Origin: Candidatus Latescibacterota bacterium
GTDB lineage: Bacteria; Latescibacterota; UBA2968; UBA8231
Assembly (NCBI GenBank): GCA_022827835.1
Contig: JAJEIO010000029.1
Location: 310,001 to 374,000, forward strand
DNA: 64,000 bases
Direction of reading: 5' to 3'
A model generated the notes under the pieces. It searched no databases. It saw only the letters and a program-made list of their open reading frames with translations, and had not been told where the DNA came from. Position numbers and translations under genes: made by a program. Positions 35,399 through 43,442 of the stretch are shown piece after piece. Positions within the stretch are counted from its first letter, which is position 1. Each line of letters begins with the position of its first letter.

Positions 35399-37039
35399 CT
35401 ACTTGAGGTAGAGCAGCCGCTGCGTCTGTACCCCGCCGGGATAGCTCAGGCGGGTGATATAGACCCCCGACGACAGGGAGACACCTTGCTGGTCGCGGGC
35501 ATCCCACTGGACTTGGTAGGAGCCGGCGGCTTGGAACTGATCCACCAACGTGCGCACCGGCTGACCTAGCACATTGTAGATTACTAACTGCACTGGGCCG
35601 GGGCTGGACAAGTGGTAGGCAATCTGGGTGGCGCTGTTGAAGGGGTTGGGCACATTGGGTGCCAGACCGCTGGTTGCAGCCACGGCCTTGGCTGCGGTTA
35701 GTTGTTCGACGTGTACGACCCTCATGCCGCCACCCAGCGTCAATTCCAAAACTTGGCGTCGATCTCGATTGAGGGGAATGCTGTACCACTGGCCGACGAT
35801 TTCGCCAGCAGCGTTGCGGGCGCGAGCCCGATAGTAGCCACTCACCCTACGGGTGCTGGAGATGGTCAAGGACACTTGGCCACTGGCATCGGTGAACGCG
35901 TTCCAGGCGTAGTTGGACCGGCGGCCGGCGATGGCGCGAGAAAACTCGACGGCCAATCCCTCGACGGCGTCGCCCAAGACCGTGGCCTCCACCTCCGTAC
36001 GGGTAACAGTCCTCAGGGCACGGTCGGGGTCGCCAGTATAGAACCCGGCACCTAAGACATATTCCCGACCTTGGAACGTGAACAGCTCCGCATAACTCAC
36101 CTTGGGCGAGCCGGTGTCTTCGTCTCCTGTCACCGCCGGATCGTCGTAGTAATATTCGAGGAAGCCGCCGCCCGCCCTCGCCAGCTTGATGAGTTCTTGG
36201 GTGACCTTGATTCCGTTGTCATCCTCGAAGTCAATCGCATCTCTCAGCTCTCGCGCCCGGTCGGCACCGTGGAAAATTACATGGCCCTCTGTGGTAAAAA
36301 GAAAGAAGTAAATGGAGCCCTGCCTCCAAGGCCCTCCTTCTTCTCTGAAGATGTCCTGATGTGGCAGGAGCTCATCGATTCCGAATTGTTCTAGGGCATT
36401 GGCATAACTGTCCTTCGTCCCCTGTACAAAGGCCCTGAGGGTTTCGCGATCCACCACGTCGGCGGCCGTGACCGCGGGGGGGTGGAGGATCGACGGATCG
36501 AAGGTCGCCGCAACGGCCTGCGGAGGGGTCTGGTAATAACCGCCGATCAGGACCACCGAGGTAGCCGTTGTTCCGGAGATATAGCTGGTGGCGTAGGCGA
36601 TCTTTGCGGTTTCTTCGTCCCCCTCCTGCTCTGGATCATCCCAGTAATACTCGACGTGGGCTCCACCCATCTCGGCTGCTGCCAAAAGGGCTTGGACGAC
36701 TTTGTTCCCGCGGGCGTCTTCTGTCTCGTACAGGCTCTTGCCGTTCACAGATGGGTGATCGGCGTGAAAGATCACCGTGCCGTTCGGCAACATGAGGATG
36801 AGGTACGTGTTGCCGTGCTTCCAGTCACCCTCGGTACTGATAGCGATAGTATATGGCGCGAAATCGTTGGGATCGGTAAAGGTCTCCGACCACGCTCTTG
36901 CACCTTCGACAAAGGCTTGCAGTGTTTCTGCGTCCACCACTTCGCTGGCGGTTGTCTCCGGCGATTGGGCTATGGCGGGATGCGCGACGGGCAAGATGTA
37001 GGCTAGCCCGAGAATGGTTACTGCGGTCAAGCATTTCAT
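35399..37039 (-). CDS. secreted double-Cache protein with FlgD/type-IX-like C-terminal domain
   Basis: A protein of 546 residues: signal peptide ('ILPVAHPAIAQ', cleaved near 24), two sCache_2-like domains (about 30-180 and 190-345), then a beta-sandwich linker region. The C-terminal ~75 residues read 'PNVPNPFNSATQIAYHL', 'VYNVLGQPVRTLVD'-like and 'LSSGVYITRLSY', ending 'LLYLK'. This is the FlgD-like/type IX sorting-type domain common in the FCB group. It is the largest member of the four-gene array and first in transcription order. Copy C of the upstream element lies 38 nt before its start. It is the only array member with this kind of C-terminus. Confidence 0.87.
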   Translation of the reverse strand: MKCLTAVTILGLAYILPVAHPAIAQSPETTASEVVDAETLQAFVEGARAWSETFTDPNDFAPYTIAISTEGDWKHGNTYLILMLPNGTVIFHADHPSVNGKSLYETEDARGNKVVQALLAAAEMGGAHVEYYWDDPEQEGDEETAKIAYATSYISGTTATSVVLIGGYYQTPPQAVAATFDPSILHPPAVTAADVVDRETLRAFVQGTKDSYANALEQFGIDELLPHQDIFREEGGPWRQGSIYFFLFTTEGHVIFHGADRARELRDAIDFEDDNGIKVTQELIKLARAGGGFLEYYYDDPAVTGDEDTGSPKVSYAELFTFQGREYVLGAGFYTGDPDRALRTVTRTEVEATVLGDAVEGLAVEFSRAIAGRRSNYAWNAFTDASGQVSLTISSTRRVSGYYRARARNAAGEIVGQWYSIPLNRDRRQVLELTLGGGMRVVHVEQLTAAKAVAATSGLAPNVPNPFNSATQIAYHLSSPGPVQLVIYNVLGQPVRTLVDQFQAAGSYQVQWDARDQQGVSLSSGVYITRLSYPGGVQTQRLLYLK

Positions 37040-37077
37040 AATGGCCTCCGCTCTATTGAGGATGTGAACGATATAGG

Positions 37078-37118
37078 GTTAAGATATGCCCGAGCCGACA
37101 AAAAATCTATCAGATAAA
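37078..37118 (-). promoter_or_regulatory. conserved 41-bp upstream element, copy C
   Basis: Shares AAGATATGCCCGA and AATCTATCAGA with copies A and B in an ungapped alignment. It ends 38 nt before the start codon at 37039. Confidence 0.65.
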
Positions 37119-37169
37119 TCCACCGTATCCGCCGCTTCACCGCCCTGCAAAAGCGGGTGCCAGCATACA

Positions 37170-38612
37170 TCACGGTCGATTCTGACTGGCCACGTATTGA
37201 GATAGCAGGGTGAGGTTGTGGTTGAAGGTGCGGCAGGAGATGACCTCGGCGACGATGGGTGCGTGGCGGTCTTCGGGGTTTCGCAGACGACCTTCTTCTA
37301 ACCAGCGGCCCTCTGCGTCGAGGGCGTCGATAATAGCTTGGATCCGTTCCGCAGCGACCGGGCGCACTTGGGCGCGTTCGGTTAGGAGGGTGTCGCGGCC
37401 TTCTTTGAGGATGCGCTGGTACAGGCTTTCAATGCGGTCCGTGCGGTTGCCCACCTTAAAGGCATAGTGCGTCGGCAGGTCTGCATCGCTGTAGGTAAGC
37501 GCGTATTCTCTGGTAAAGTAGAGCGGCCGGTTGGTCTTCAATTCGTAGAATCGGGCCATGCGCCCATCGGGCAATTGCGCTGCTTTAGCCCAGGCCAAGG
37601 CGCGGGGAATGGGTGCGAGAAAGCGCGGCTCGCCGTATGCGAGATAGAGTTCCAACAGGATTTGCATTACGCCAAAACTTTCGCCGCCGGTGATGGCGGG
37701 CGGTTCAAATCTGCGCGCCCAAGCTGGCTCCATCGCCAAGTTGTACTGCTGCGCCCAAGCTGGCTGCGGATCGGGCATCTGGGCTAGGATAATGAAGTCA
37801 CCGCCTTGTTCGGCTGCGCGTCGCCAGCGCTCGTCGCCGTAGATTTTGTGCGCTTCGATCATGGTCTCAATGACGTCGGCGATGGCGTTGTCGTTAAAGG
37901 TGTAGTACGCGAGGTAGCGCTGTTTGGGATACTGGCGGGACCAACTTGCTGGATAGCGCGCCTGCTGGACGGGGAATTGGCTGGGATCGGCCCATTCGCT
38001 GTAGCGCTGGGGCCAAGCGCCGTTGGGATATTGGGCTTTGAGCAGAGATTCCAGTCCGTAGAGGACGGCGCGGTGTACGTCCGCAGCGGCAAAATCGAGG
38101 CGTTGATCGACCTGCATGAGCAAGCGCAGGGCGCTTTGCGTATTGTCGTCGTCTAGGGTGGTGCGGTTGCGACGCTCGCCGGTTGTGCGGTCGCCCTGTT
38201 CGACATCGCGCCGATAGTGCCAGTTTTTGCTCGCCTCTGGGTCAAAGTCGATTCGGTAATCCCAACCGCCCGACGCCAGTTGTCCCCAGACTAGAGCTTG
38301 CGCCGCCTCGACCGCGCCGTTGAGGAAGAGGGTATCGCCGGTGGCGTCGTAGGCTTGGAGGAAGGCCATGCCGACCGACGGGGTGCCCGGGGGCTGGACC
38401 CAGATGGTGGTCGGCGATGCGATACCTTCTCCTTCGCGCCGGGTAAAATCGCTTTGGTAGAGCCAGAGATAACCGCCGTTGGTGGCCACTTGGCCGCGAA
38501 AATAGCGCGTCGCTTTGGCCATGGTTTCCACGGCGGCTCGGTGCAAAACCTCGTCGCTGTGGAGCGGCGCGCTGCATAGCACTAGGAGGAATAGCGAGGC
38601 GATTTTGTGCAT
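37170..38612 (-). CDS. PL10-like pectate lyase family protein
   Basis: A protein of 480 residues with a signal peptide (about 1-19, 'LFLLVLCSAPLHS'). The sequence is alpha-helical with repeated toroid-like units. 'ASGGWDYRIDF', 'TLDDDNTQSALRLL' and 'YYTFNDNAIADVIETM' match the polysaccharide lyase 10 (pectic acid lyase) pattern, in which these Asp/Asn residues bind calcium and substrate. It would be secreted or periplasmic and cleave uronic-acid polymers, or may be a non-catalytic relative. It is 130 nt upstream of the Cache array in transcription order but separated from it by copy C of the regulatory element. Confidence 0.72.
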   Translation of the reverse strand: MHKIASLFLLVLCSAPLHSDEVLHRAAVETMAKATRYFRGQVATNGGYLWLYQSDFTRREGEGIASPTTIWVQPPGTPSVGMAFLQAYDATGDTLFLNGAVEAAQALVWGQLASGGWDYRIDFDPEASKNWHYRRDVEQGDRTTGERRNRTTLDDDNTQSALRLLMQVDQRLDFAAADVHRAVLYGLESLLKAQYPNGAWPQRYSEWADPSQFPVQQARYPASWSRQYPKQRYLAYYTFNDNAIADVIETMIEAHKIYGDERWRRAAEQGGDFIILAQMPDPQPAWAQQYNLAMEPAWARRFEPPAITGGESFGVMQILLELYLAYGEPRFLAPIPRALAWAKAAQLPDGRMARFYELKTNRPLYFTREYALTYSDADLPTHYAFKVGNRTDRIESLYQRILKEGRDTLLTERAQVRPVAAERIQAIIDALDAEGRWLEEGRLRNPEDRHAPIVAEVISCRTFNHNLTLLSQYVASQNRP

Positions 38613-38763
38613 TCCATTGCCTTTGCGATTTGTCAGTTTGATATATCTAAATTATCGAAAAAAACTTCCAGTAGTTAAAATTATTGACAAGCTAATGAGG
38701 CCAAACGTAGCTTAACCCCGATAATAGGGCCAACCTTCCCATCCGCCGAAAGAGGGGTGCAAA

Positions 38764-39942
38764 ATGACTACCGATCAATCTCCGGCGCAGGAGACCTACC
38801 GCGCCACAGATTTTGCCGATTCCAAGCCCGAACTCGCCGCTCCCGGAGCCACACCCGAGCGGTTGGAACACTTGCGGGAGCATGGTTTCGTCATCATCAC
38901 CGATTTTGTCGATAACCCGTGGATCCCCGTGCTCCGCGAGGCTGGCCGCCGCGTCACCGAAGCGTGTGCGCCCGAGCACGGCTACAGCAAGATCGACTGC
39001 TCAAAGGGCTACGTGCATCGCGCGGGCGGCAATGAGCCGTGGGCGATTCGGGGCCTCATCCATCCCGCCTTTGAGGAGCCTTGCTTTGCTGAGTTCCACG
39101 GCTCGGACGATTTCCTCAATTTCGTCGCCTCGTGGTGCGACGGGCTTGGGCCTGAAGATATGTCGCTGAGTGGTCTGCTGCTGTGGTGCAATCCCCGGCG
39201 GCACGAGAATGGGCCTAGTTGGCACCGCGACGTGACGTGGTGGGGCGAGGGCAAGCCCTATTTTTCGCAGCGGGACAACCGAGGGGAAAGCCCGGAGGAT
39301 TATTCCGAGGAAGTCGAAAAAGTTCGCTGGGCAGAAATCCGCGCCAATAACGCTAAGTCGCTCTCCGAGCGGAACGGCGTGAGCATGTTCCTAGCGTTGG
39401 TGGACGACGAGTGCCACGAACTCATCCCCGGCAGCCACGAGCGCTGGCGCACGCCGTTTGAGCACGATGTACTCTTGCCGCAATCCATGAAGGACCAAGG
39501 GGTGCCGTACACGCCTAGTTGGAACAGGAAAGATCCGTTGCCGGGCCAAGTGTCGATTCGGCTCAAGCCTGGGGAAGCCCTCATTCGCAATGGGGTGACG
39601 ATCCACACCGGGCACACCGTTCCCGAGCGCGAGCGCAACACCTTGTCCATCGGCTGGTCGAAGTGGTCGGGTCCGTTTACTGGGGAGCCGGCGGTGGCGG
39701 ACGCGCGCAGTGCGTGGCAACTCGACCCGGCGGTGCGCGAGGCGTTGCCGCACGAGTGGATGCAGACCGCGTGGGATCGTTGGGCTGAGACCCAGAAGTT
39801 GGGGGATACGCTCGAAGATCGGTACGCGGGGTTTGATGTTCAGCGCATCAAGGCGGGGGAAGTCGTGGGTTGGCGCAGCGAGTTGGAGCGTCAAGCGGCT
39901 GCCGCTGGCGAGGCGTGGGAGCGGTTTCAGACGGTGGCGTGA
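38764..39942 (+). CDS. phytanoyl-CoA dioxygenase family protein
   Basis: A protein of 392 residues, longer than typical PhyH proteins. Iron ligands are visible as 'WHRDVTWW' (His154, Asp156) and 'IHTGHTV' (His281 or His284), with 'LIRNG' just before the latter. Fe(II)/2-oxoglutarate-dependent hydroxylation of a small molecule is expected; the substrate is unknown. No signal peptide. It converges on a second, shorter PhyH gene, with a 16 nt gap. The upstream 151 nt hold a TTGACA at about 38683 without a clear partner -10. Confidence 0.85.
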   Translation: MTTDQSPAQETYRATDFADSKPELAAPGATPERLEHLREHGFVIITDFVDNPWIPVLREAGRRVTEACAPEHGYSKIDCSKGYVHRAGGNEPWAIRGLIHPAFEEPCFAEFHGSDDFLNFVASWCDGLGPEDMSLSGLLLWCNPRRHENGPSWHRDVTWWGEGKPYFSQRDNRGESPEDYSEEVEKVRWAEIRANNAKSLSERNGVSMFLALVDDECHELIPGSHERWRTPFEHDVLLPQSMKDQGVPYTPSWNRKDPLPGQVSIRLKPGEALIRNGVTIHTGHTVPERERNTLSIGWSKWSGPFTGEPAVADARSAWQLDPAVREALPHEWMQTAWDRWAETQKLGDTLEDRYAGFDVQRIKAGEVVGWRSELERQAAAAGEAWERFQTVA

Positions 39943-39958
39943 GGTGTGATCCGACGAA

Positions 39959-40783
39959 TTATTGCGAAGCGGCCTTGGCTAGCTCCGTCTTGCGTTCGAC
40001 GAATGCCTGCGGTGGGGGAGCGAGGATTGCGCGTTTGCGCTCGTCCACGCCTTCCCATTGGTCGGCGTCCGTTGGGCTGAAAAAATTATCTGGGCCGGAA
40101 TAGGTCTCCCCGCGTTCCATGTATTTGTAAAAGAGCGTGGTTCGCGTGCTCGGTGCCGTCCACGGCAGGGTGACGTGACACAGGGCCTCGGTGAAGATAA
40201 TGGCAGTGCCAGCGCGGGCCGGCACGCGCGTGACCATTGGATGCACGCCTTTGGACAAATCGATCCACGCTTCCGGGACGGGATAATGTCCCTTGTGCGA
40301 GCCCGCCAAACAGCCGAATCCACCCCCGTTACAAACGGTATCCTCCAGTTCGTACGCCACGGTGACCAGACCGTTGGAGAACGTCCCGCTTGCGGGATCG
40401 CGCGCAAAGTAATGCGTGACTAGCTCATGTGGTCGCTTGGGATTTAGCAAGCGTCCGTTGCCGCCGTGGATGATGCCCCCGGCGAGATTTTTGTTGAAGG
40501 TACCGTGCGTGTGGACGTTGATATGGTCGATGCGGAAGGGCGGAAGCTCTCCGGGTCGTTGGCCGCCGTAGATCTCTGCTAGGATTTCCGAAATTACCGG
40601 GACGTCCAGTAAATCGACGAAAGCCTGGGACCAGAAGCCGCCGCGATCCGCGTGCTGCGAGTGGAGCTCTGGGCCTTTTGCATCGACCGTGGCCCTGAGG
40701 TCTGCGACCTGTTCGGGGGTGATTGCATCCTCCACCGTGAGGAAGCCCCACGTGTCAAAAGCGAAGCGCTGTTCCTCATCCAT
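39959..40783 (-). CDS. phytanoyl-CoA dioxygenase family protein (short)
   Basis: A protein of 274 residues. 'FDTWGFLTVEDAITPEQVADLR' is the usual PhyH start. 'IIHGGNGR' occupies the place of the H-x-D motif, with the Asp apparently replaced, as in many members of this large family from marine candidate phyla. 'AGTAIIFTEALCHVTLPW' supplies the distal His. The expected iron triad is therefore not complete by eye and activity is uncertain. It lies 15 nt after the discoidin-like gene and is probably in its operon. Confidence 0.82.
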   Translation of the reverse strand: MDEEQRFAFDTWGFLTVEDAITPEQVADLRATVDAKGPELHSQHADRGGFWSQAFVDLLDVPVISEILAEIYGGQRPGELPPFRIDHINVHTHGTFNKNLAGGIIHGGNGRLLNPKRPHELVTHYFARDPASGTFSNGLVTVAYELEDTVCNGGGFGCLAGSHKGHYPVPEAWIDLSKGVHPMVTRVPARAGTAIIFTEALCHVTLPWTAPSTRTTLFYKYMERGETYSGPDNFFSPTDADQWEGVDERKRAILAPPPQAFVERKTELAKAASQ

Positions 40784-40798
40784 TTTGGATTGATCCCC

Positions 40799-43414
40799 TC
40801 AGTACGCGACGATAATGGTTTTTAGGACCTGCTCGCCATCGATGCCAGCACCCTCGGTGTCGGTGTCGATCCGCAAGCGAGCGTAATACACTCCAGGTGG
40901 CACCAAGGCTCCCGCGTCGTCTCTGCCGTCCCAGCCGATGGCATAGGAGCCGGTGCTCAAATCCCGCTGCTCCACTAACCGGCGCACCTGACGGCCCGCC
41001 AGATCGAAAACTTCTACTTCCGCCGGGCTATCGTCGCCCACCCGCACCACCTTGAAGGTGAACTGAGCTTGGTCGTTGACGCCGTCGCCATTGGGCGTGA
41101 AGGCTCGGGGTATCACTTCCGCTTCTGTTAGCAGCGAGGTACTCTGCACCGCACCGACCAGCGTCGTAGTGTTGCCCTCGATGTTGGCCAGCGCGTTGCC
41201 AGCATCGACGCGTTGCCAGTTGCCCTCGCCCTCGCCGCTATTTTTTAACAGCGCCCGCATCACCGCGCCCGTTGAAAACAACGCCGTGGCGAAATCGAGC
41301 CGTAGCACTTCTACGCCTGAGCGCGGTCCCACCGATGGGAAGGCCAGTTGCAGACTGTCCGCGCTCGTTTGCATCACCTCCACGTCGGCCATGGCCAGAC
41401 TGGACAAATCGGCGCTGGGATCAAAGGCGTCTTCGGCACCGGCATATAGTCCCACGAAGCGCAGGGGCATATCGGACGGTGCCACCAGCAGCAACTGGTC
41501 GAAGCCCGGATCCCGGCTCCCGAAGTCTGGACGTACATAGAACGAAAACATTTGCTCCTGACCCAGTTGGTCCACCTGAAACGGCGAGATCTCACCGGTG
41601 AGGCCCTGCGCGACGGGATTGGTAAAGTTGAGCCGAATTGAGCGCAAGGTCGGACTGACCTTTGGATCGTCCGACAGCAAGGTCGCCCGCAAAGTCAGAA
41701 ACTCGCGCGGGCTGGGCGAAGTCACCAGCGAACCGGTCGGGTCTTCGTACGGCTGGCTCCACGGCTCCCAGTCGGAACCAGCGGTTTCTTCGGCGACGAT
41801 TTCGCCGCGGAAGATCGACAGCAGCTTGTCGTAGTCTTCTTTGGATACTTCCGTGCCGTCTTTTTTGAAGTAATGCAGGGTTTCACTCAACTCGTTGCCA
41901 GTACGGGTCTGGATCAGCACGCTCGTGCCGGGTGGCGCGTCGGCATCCCACTCGACGGAGAGCAGATTGCGGCTGCCTCCCAAACGAATCAGATCGGAGG
42001 TCAGCGTTACTTCGGGCAGGAAACCTCGTCCATATAGCTGTAGCTCTGCTGGCTGCCCAGTGGCTCCGCCTTTGCCCGTAGAACTGGTACTTTCGAACTG
42101 CTTCCAGACGAAGCGAAAGAAACGGGCTTTGAGCCGCGCGAAATTGTTGCCTTCGTAGAAGCCGAAGCCCAAGGCCGAAATCCCACCGCCGCCGCGCTGC
42201 TCGCGATCGACCGCGGTATTCCACTTGATGCTGCCGTCGGCGGCCAGCGTGCCGTCCGAAAAATCCAGCCGATAATTGGAGAACCTAGATCCGCCATAGG
42301 CCATCCTGAAGGCGTCAATCCAGTAAAAAGCACCCAAATCGAAAAGTACCTGCCCTTCGGGCGATTTGAGCGATCCCCGACCGTAGGTGTAGATAAACTG
42401 CACTTTGCTTTCGATCTGCCCGTCAATCAAGCTATTGATTGATGCCGTCTGGGAAGCCGTGCCAAAACCGCCCCTGTCCAACGCTCCGGTGAGGATCTCG
42501 TCGCCTTCGGCCCACACTTCCAACTCGGCTAGCCGTGGACGCTCGATCCGGTAATGGCGCACCGAGCCTTGTTGTTCGGGCTCAAGTTGGCGGTGTACCT
42601 CTTGGGACACTAGGGTCTCGCGCCCGTTCGCATGGAGCTTAAAGTAATCGACCTCGCCCCGCTCGTCGGCCGCGAGTTGATCGTATTCGGCCTGAGTGAC
42701 TTCTCGACCCCGACCGAAATTGCTGCCAGTCACCACCACCTGCACGAAGCGAATGCCGACCCCCTCGAACTCGCGCTCCAATCTCATGTCAATCTCAAAG
42801 AGCCGCTGTTCCTTGTTGGGCTTGAGGGTCCGCCACATGGTGGTGTATTCGAGAGAGGGCCCACGACTACCCGTGGGCTTGTTGCCCTGGGACACCAGCA
42901 CGTCGAACTGCAAGAAGGGATCGCCCAATGCCTCGTCGACAAATTTCAGCACGATGCTCTTGGCGATTACTAGCCGCCCCAGATCGACGGTAAACCACCA
43001 CTGGCCAGCTAGTTCGCCCTCACCTGTGGGCGGGTCGGGCTGCCAGTACGTTCCCAAATCGCCGTCGAAAAGATTGACCACGTCCGCCTGATTGCCAGCG
43101 GTTCCAGCTTGGATGCCGTCTCGGACAGTAATTTCTTCAGGGGCCTTTTTTATGCCATCGGGTGGGCGGGCTTGCAGATAAGCGGCAATGTCCCGTACCG
43201 CGTTGATGTCGCGGTGCAACTGGTGCGGCGTCAAGGCGCCACTGGACGAAATTTCCACGACCCCTTTGGGAAAGGTCCAATTGCGCCAGTGCGCTGCGCT
43301 GTTGATCACTACTTGGTCGGACGTCACTCGGTGACCCGCCCCCTGACCATACGCTGCCGTACAGCAAACCACCGACCAGGCCGCCCAACGTATGTACCGC
43401 AGAATCCGTTCCAT
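40799..43414 (-). CDS. secreted discoidin-like protein with FlgD-like C-terminus
   Basis: A protein of about 871 residues. A signal peptide ('AAWSVVCCTAAYGQ') leads into one or more discoidin/F5-8C-like sandwiches: 'NLFDGDLGTYWQPDP', 'WFTVDLGRLVIAKSIVLKF', 'SLIDGQIESKVQF'. Middle beta-sandwich repeats follow, and then a C-terminal domain with 'AFTPNGDGVNDQ', 'VEVFDLAGRQVRRLVE' and 'LVPPGVYYARLRI'. This tail resembles gliding-motility/type IX CTDs. The ATG at 43414 was chosen; a GTG at 43426 would add four residues. It follows its paralogue (43443-45380) by 28 nt and precedes a PhyH gene by 15 nt. Probably surface-located and carbohydrate-binding; function unknown. Confidence 0.8.
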   Translation of the reverse strand: MERILRYIRWAAWSVVCCTAAYGQGAGHRVTSDQVVINSAAHWRNWTFPKGVVEISSSGALTPHQLHRDINAVRDIAAYLQARPPDGIKKAPEEITVRDGIQAGTAGNQADVVNLFDGDLGTYWQPDPPTGEGELAGQWWFTVDLGRLVIAKSIVLKFVDEALGDPFLQFDVLVSQGNKPTGSRGPSLEYTTMWRTLKPNKEQRLFEIDMRLEREFEGVGIRFVQVVVTGSNFGRGREVTQAEYDQLAADERGEVDYFKLHANGRETLVSQEVHRQLEPEQQGSVRHYRIERPRLAELEVWAEGDEILTGALDRGGFGTASQTASINSLIDGQIESKVQFIYTYGRGSLKSPEGQVLFDLGAFYWIDAFRMAYGGSRFSNYRLDFSDGTLAADGSIKWNTAVDREQRGGGGISALGFGFYEGNNFARLKARFFRFVWKQFESTSSTGKGGATGQPAELQLYGRGFLPEVTLTSDLIRLGGSRNLLSVEWDADAPPGTSVLIQTRTGNELSETLHYFKKDGTEVSKEDYDKLLSIFRGEIVAEETAGSDWEPWSQPYEDPTGSLVTSPSPREFLTLRATLLSDDPKVSPTLRSIRLNFTNPVAQGLTGEISPFQVDQLGQEQMFSFYVRPDFGSRDPGFDQLLLVAPSDMPLRFVGLYAGAEDAFDPSADLSSLAMADVEVMQTSADSLQLAFPSVGPRSGVEVLRLDFATALFSTGAVMRALLKNSGEGEGNWQRVDAGNALANIEGNTTTLVGAVQSTSLLTEAEVIPRAFTPNGDGVNDQAQFTFKVVRVGDDSPAEVEVFDLAGRQVRRLVEQRDLSTGSYAIGWDGRDDAGALVPPGVYYARLRIDTDTEGAGIDGEQVLKTIIVAY

Positions 43415-43442
43415 ATCTCGTATCACTCGCTAGGTGTTCAGA

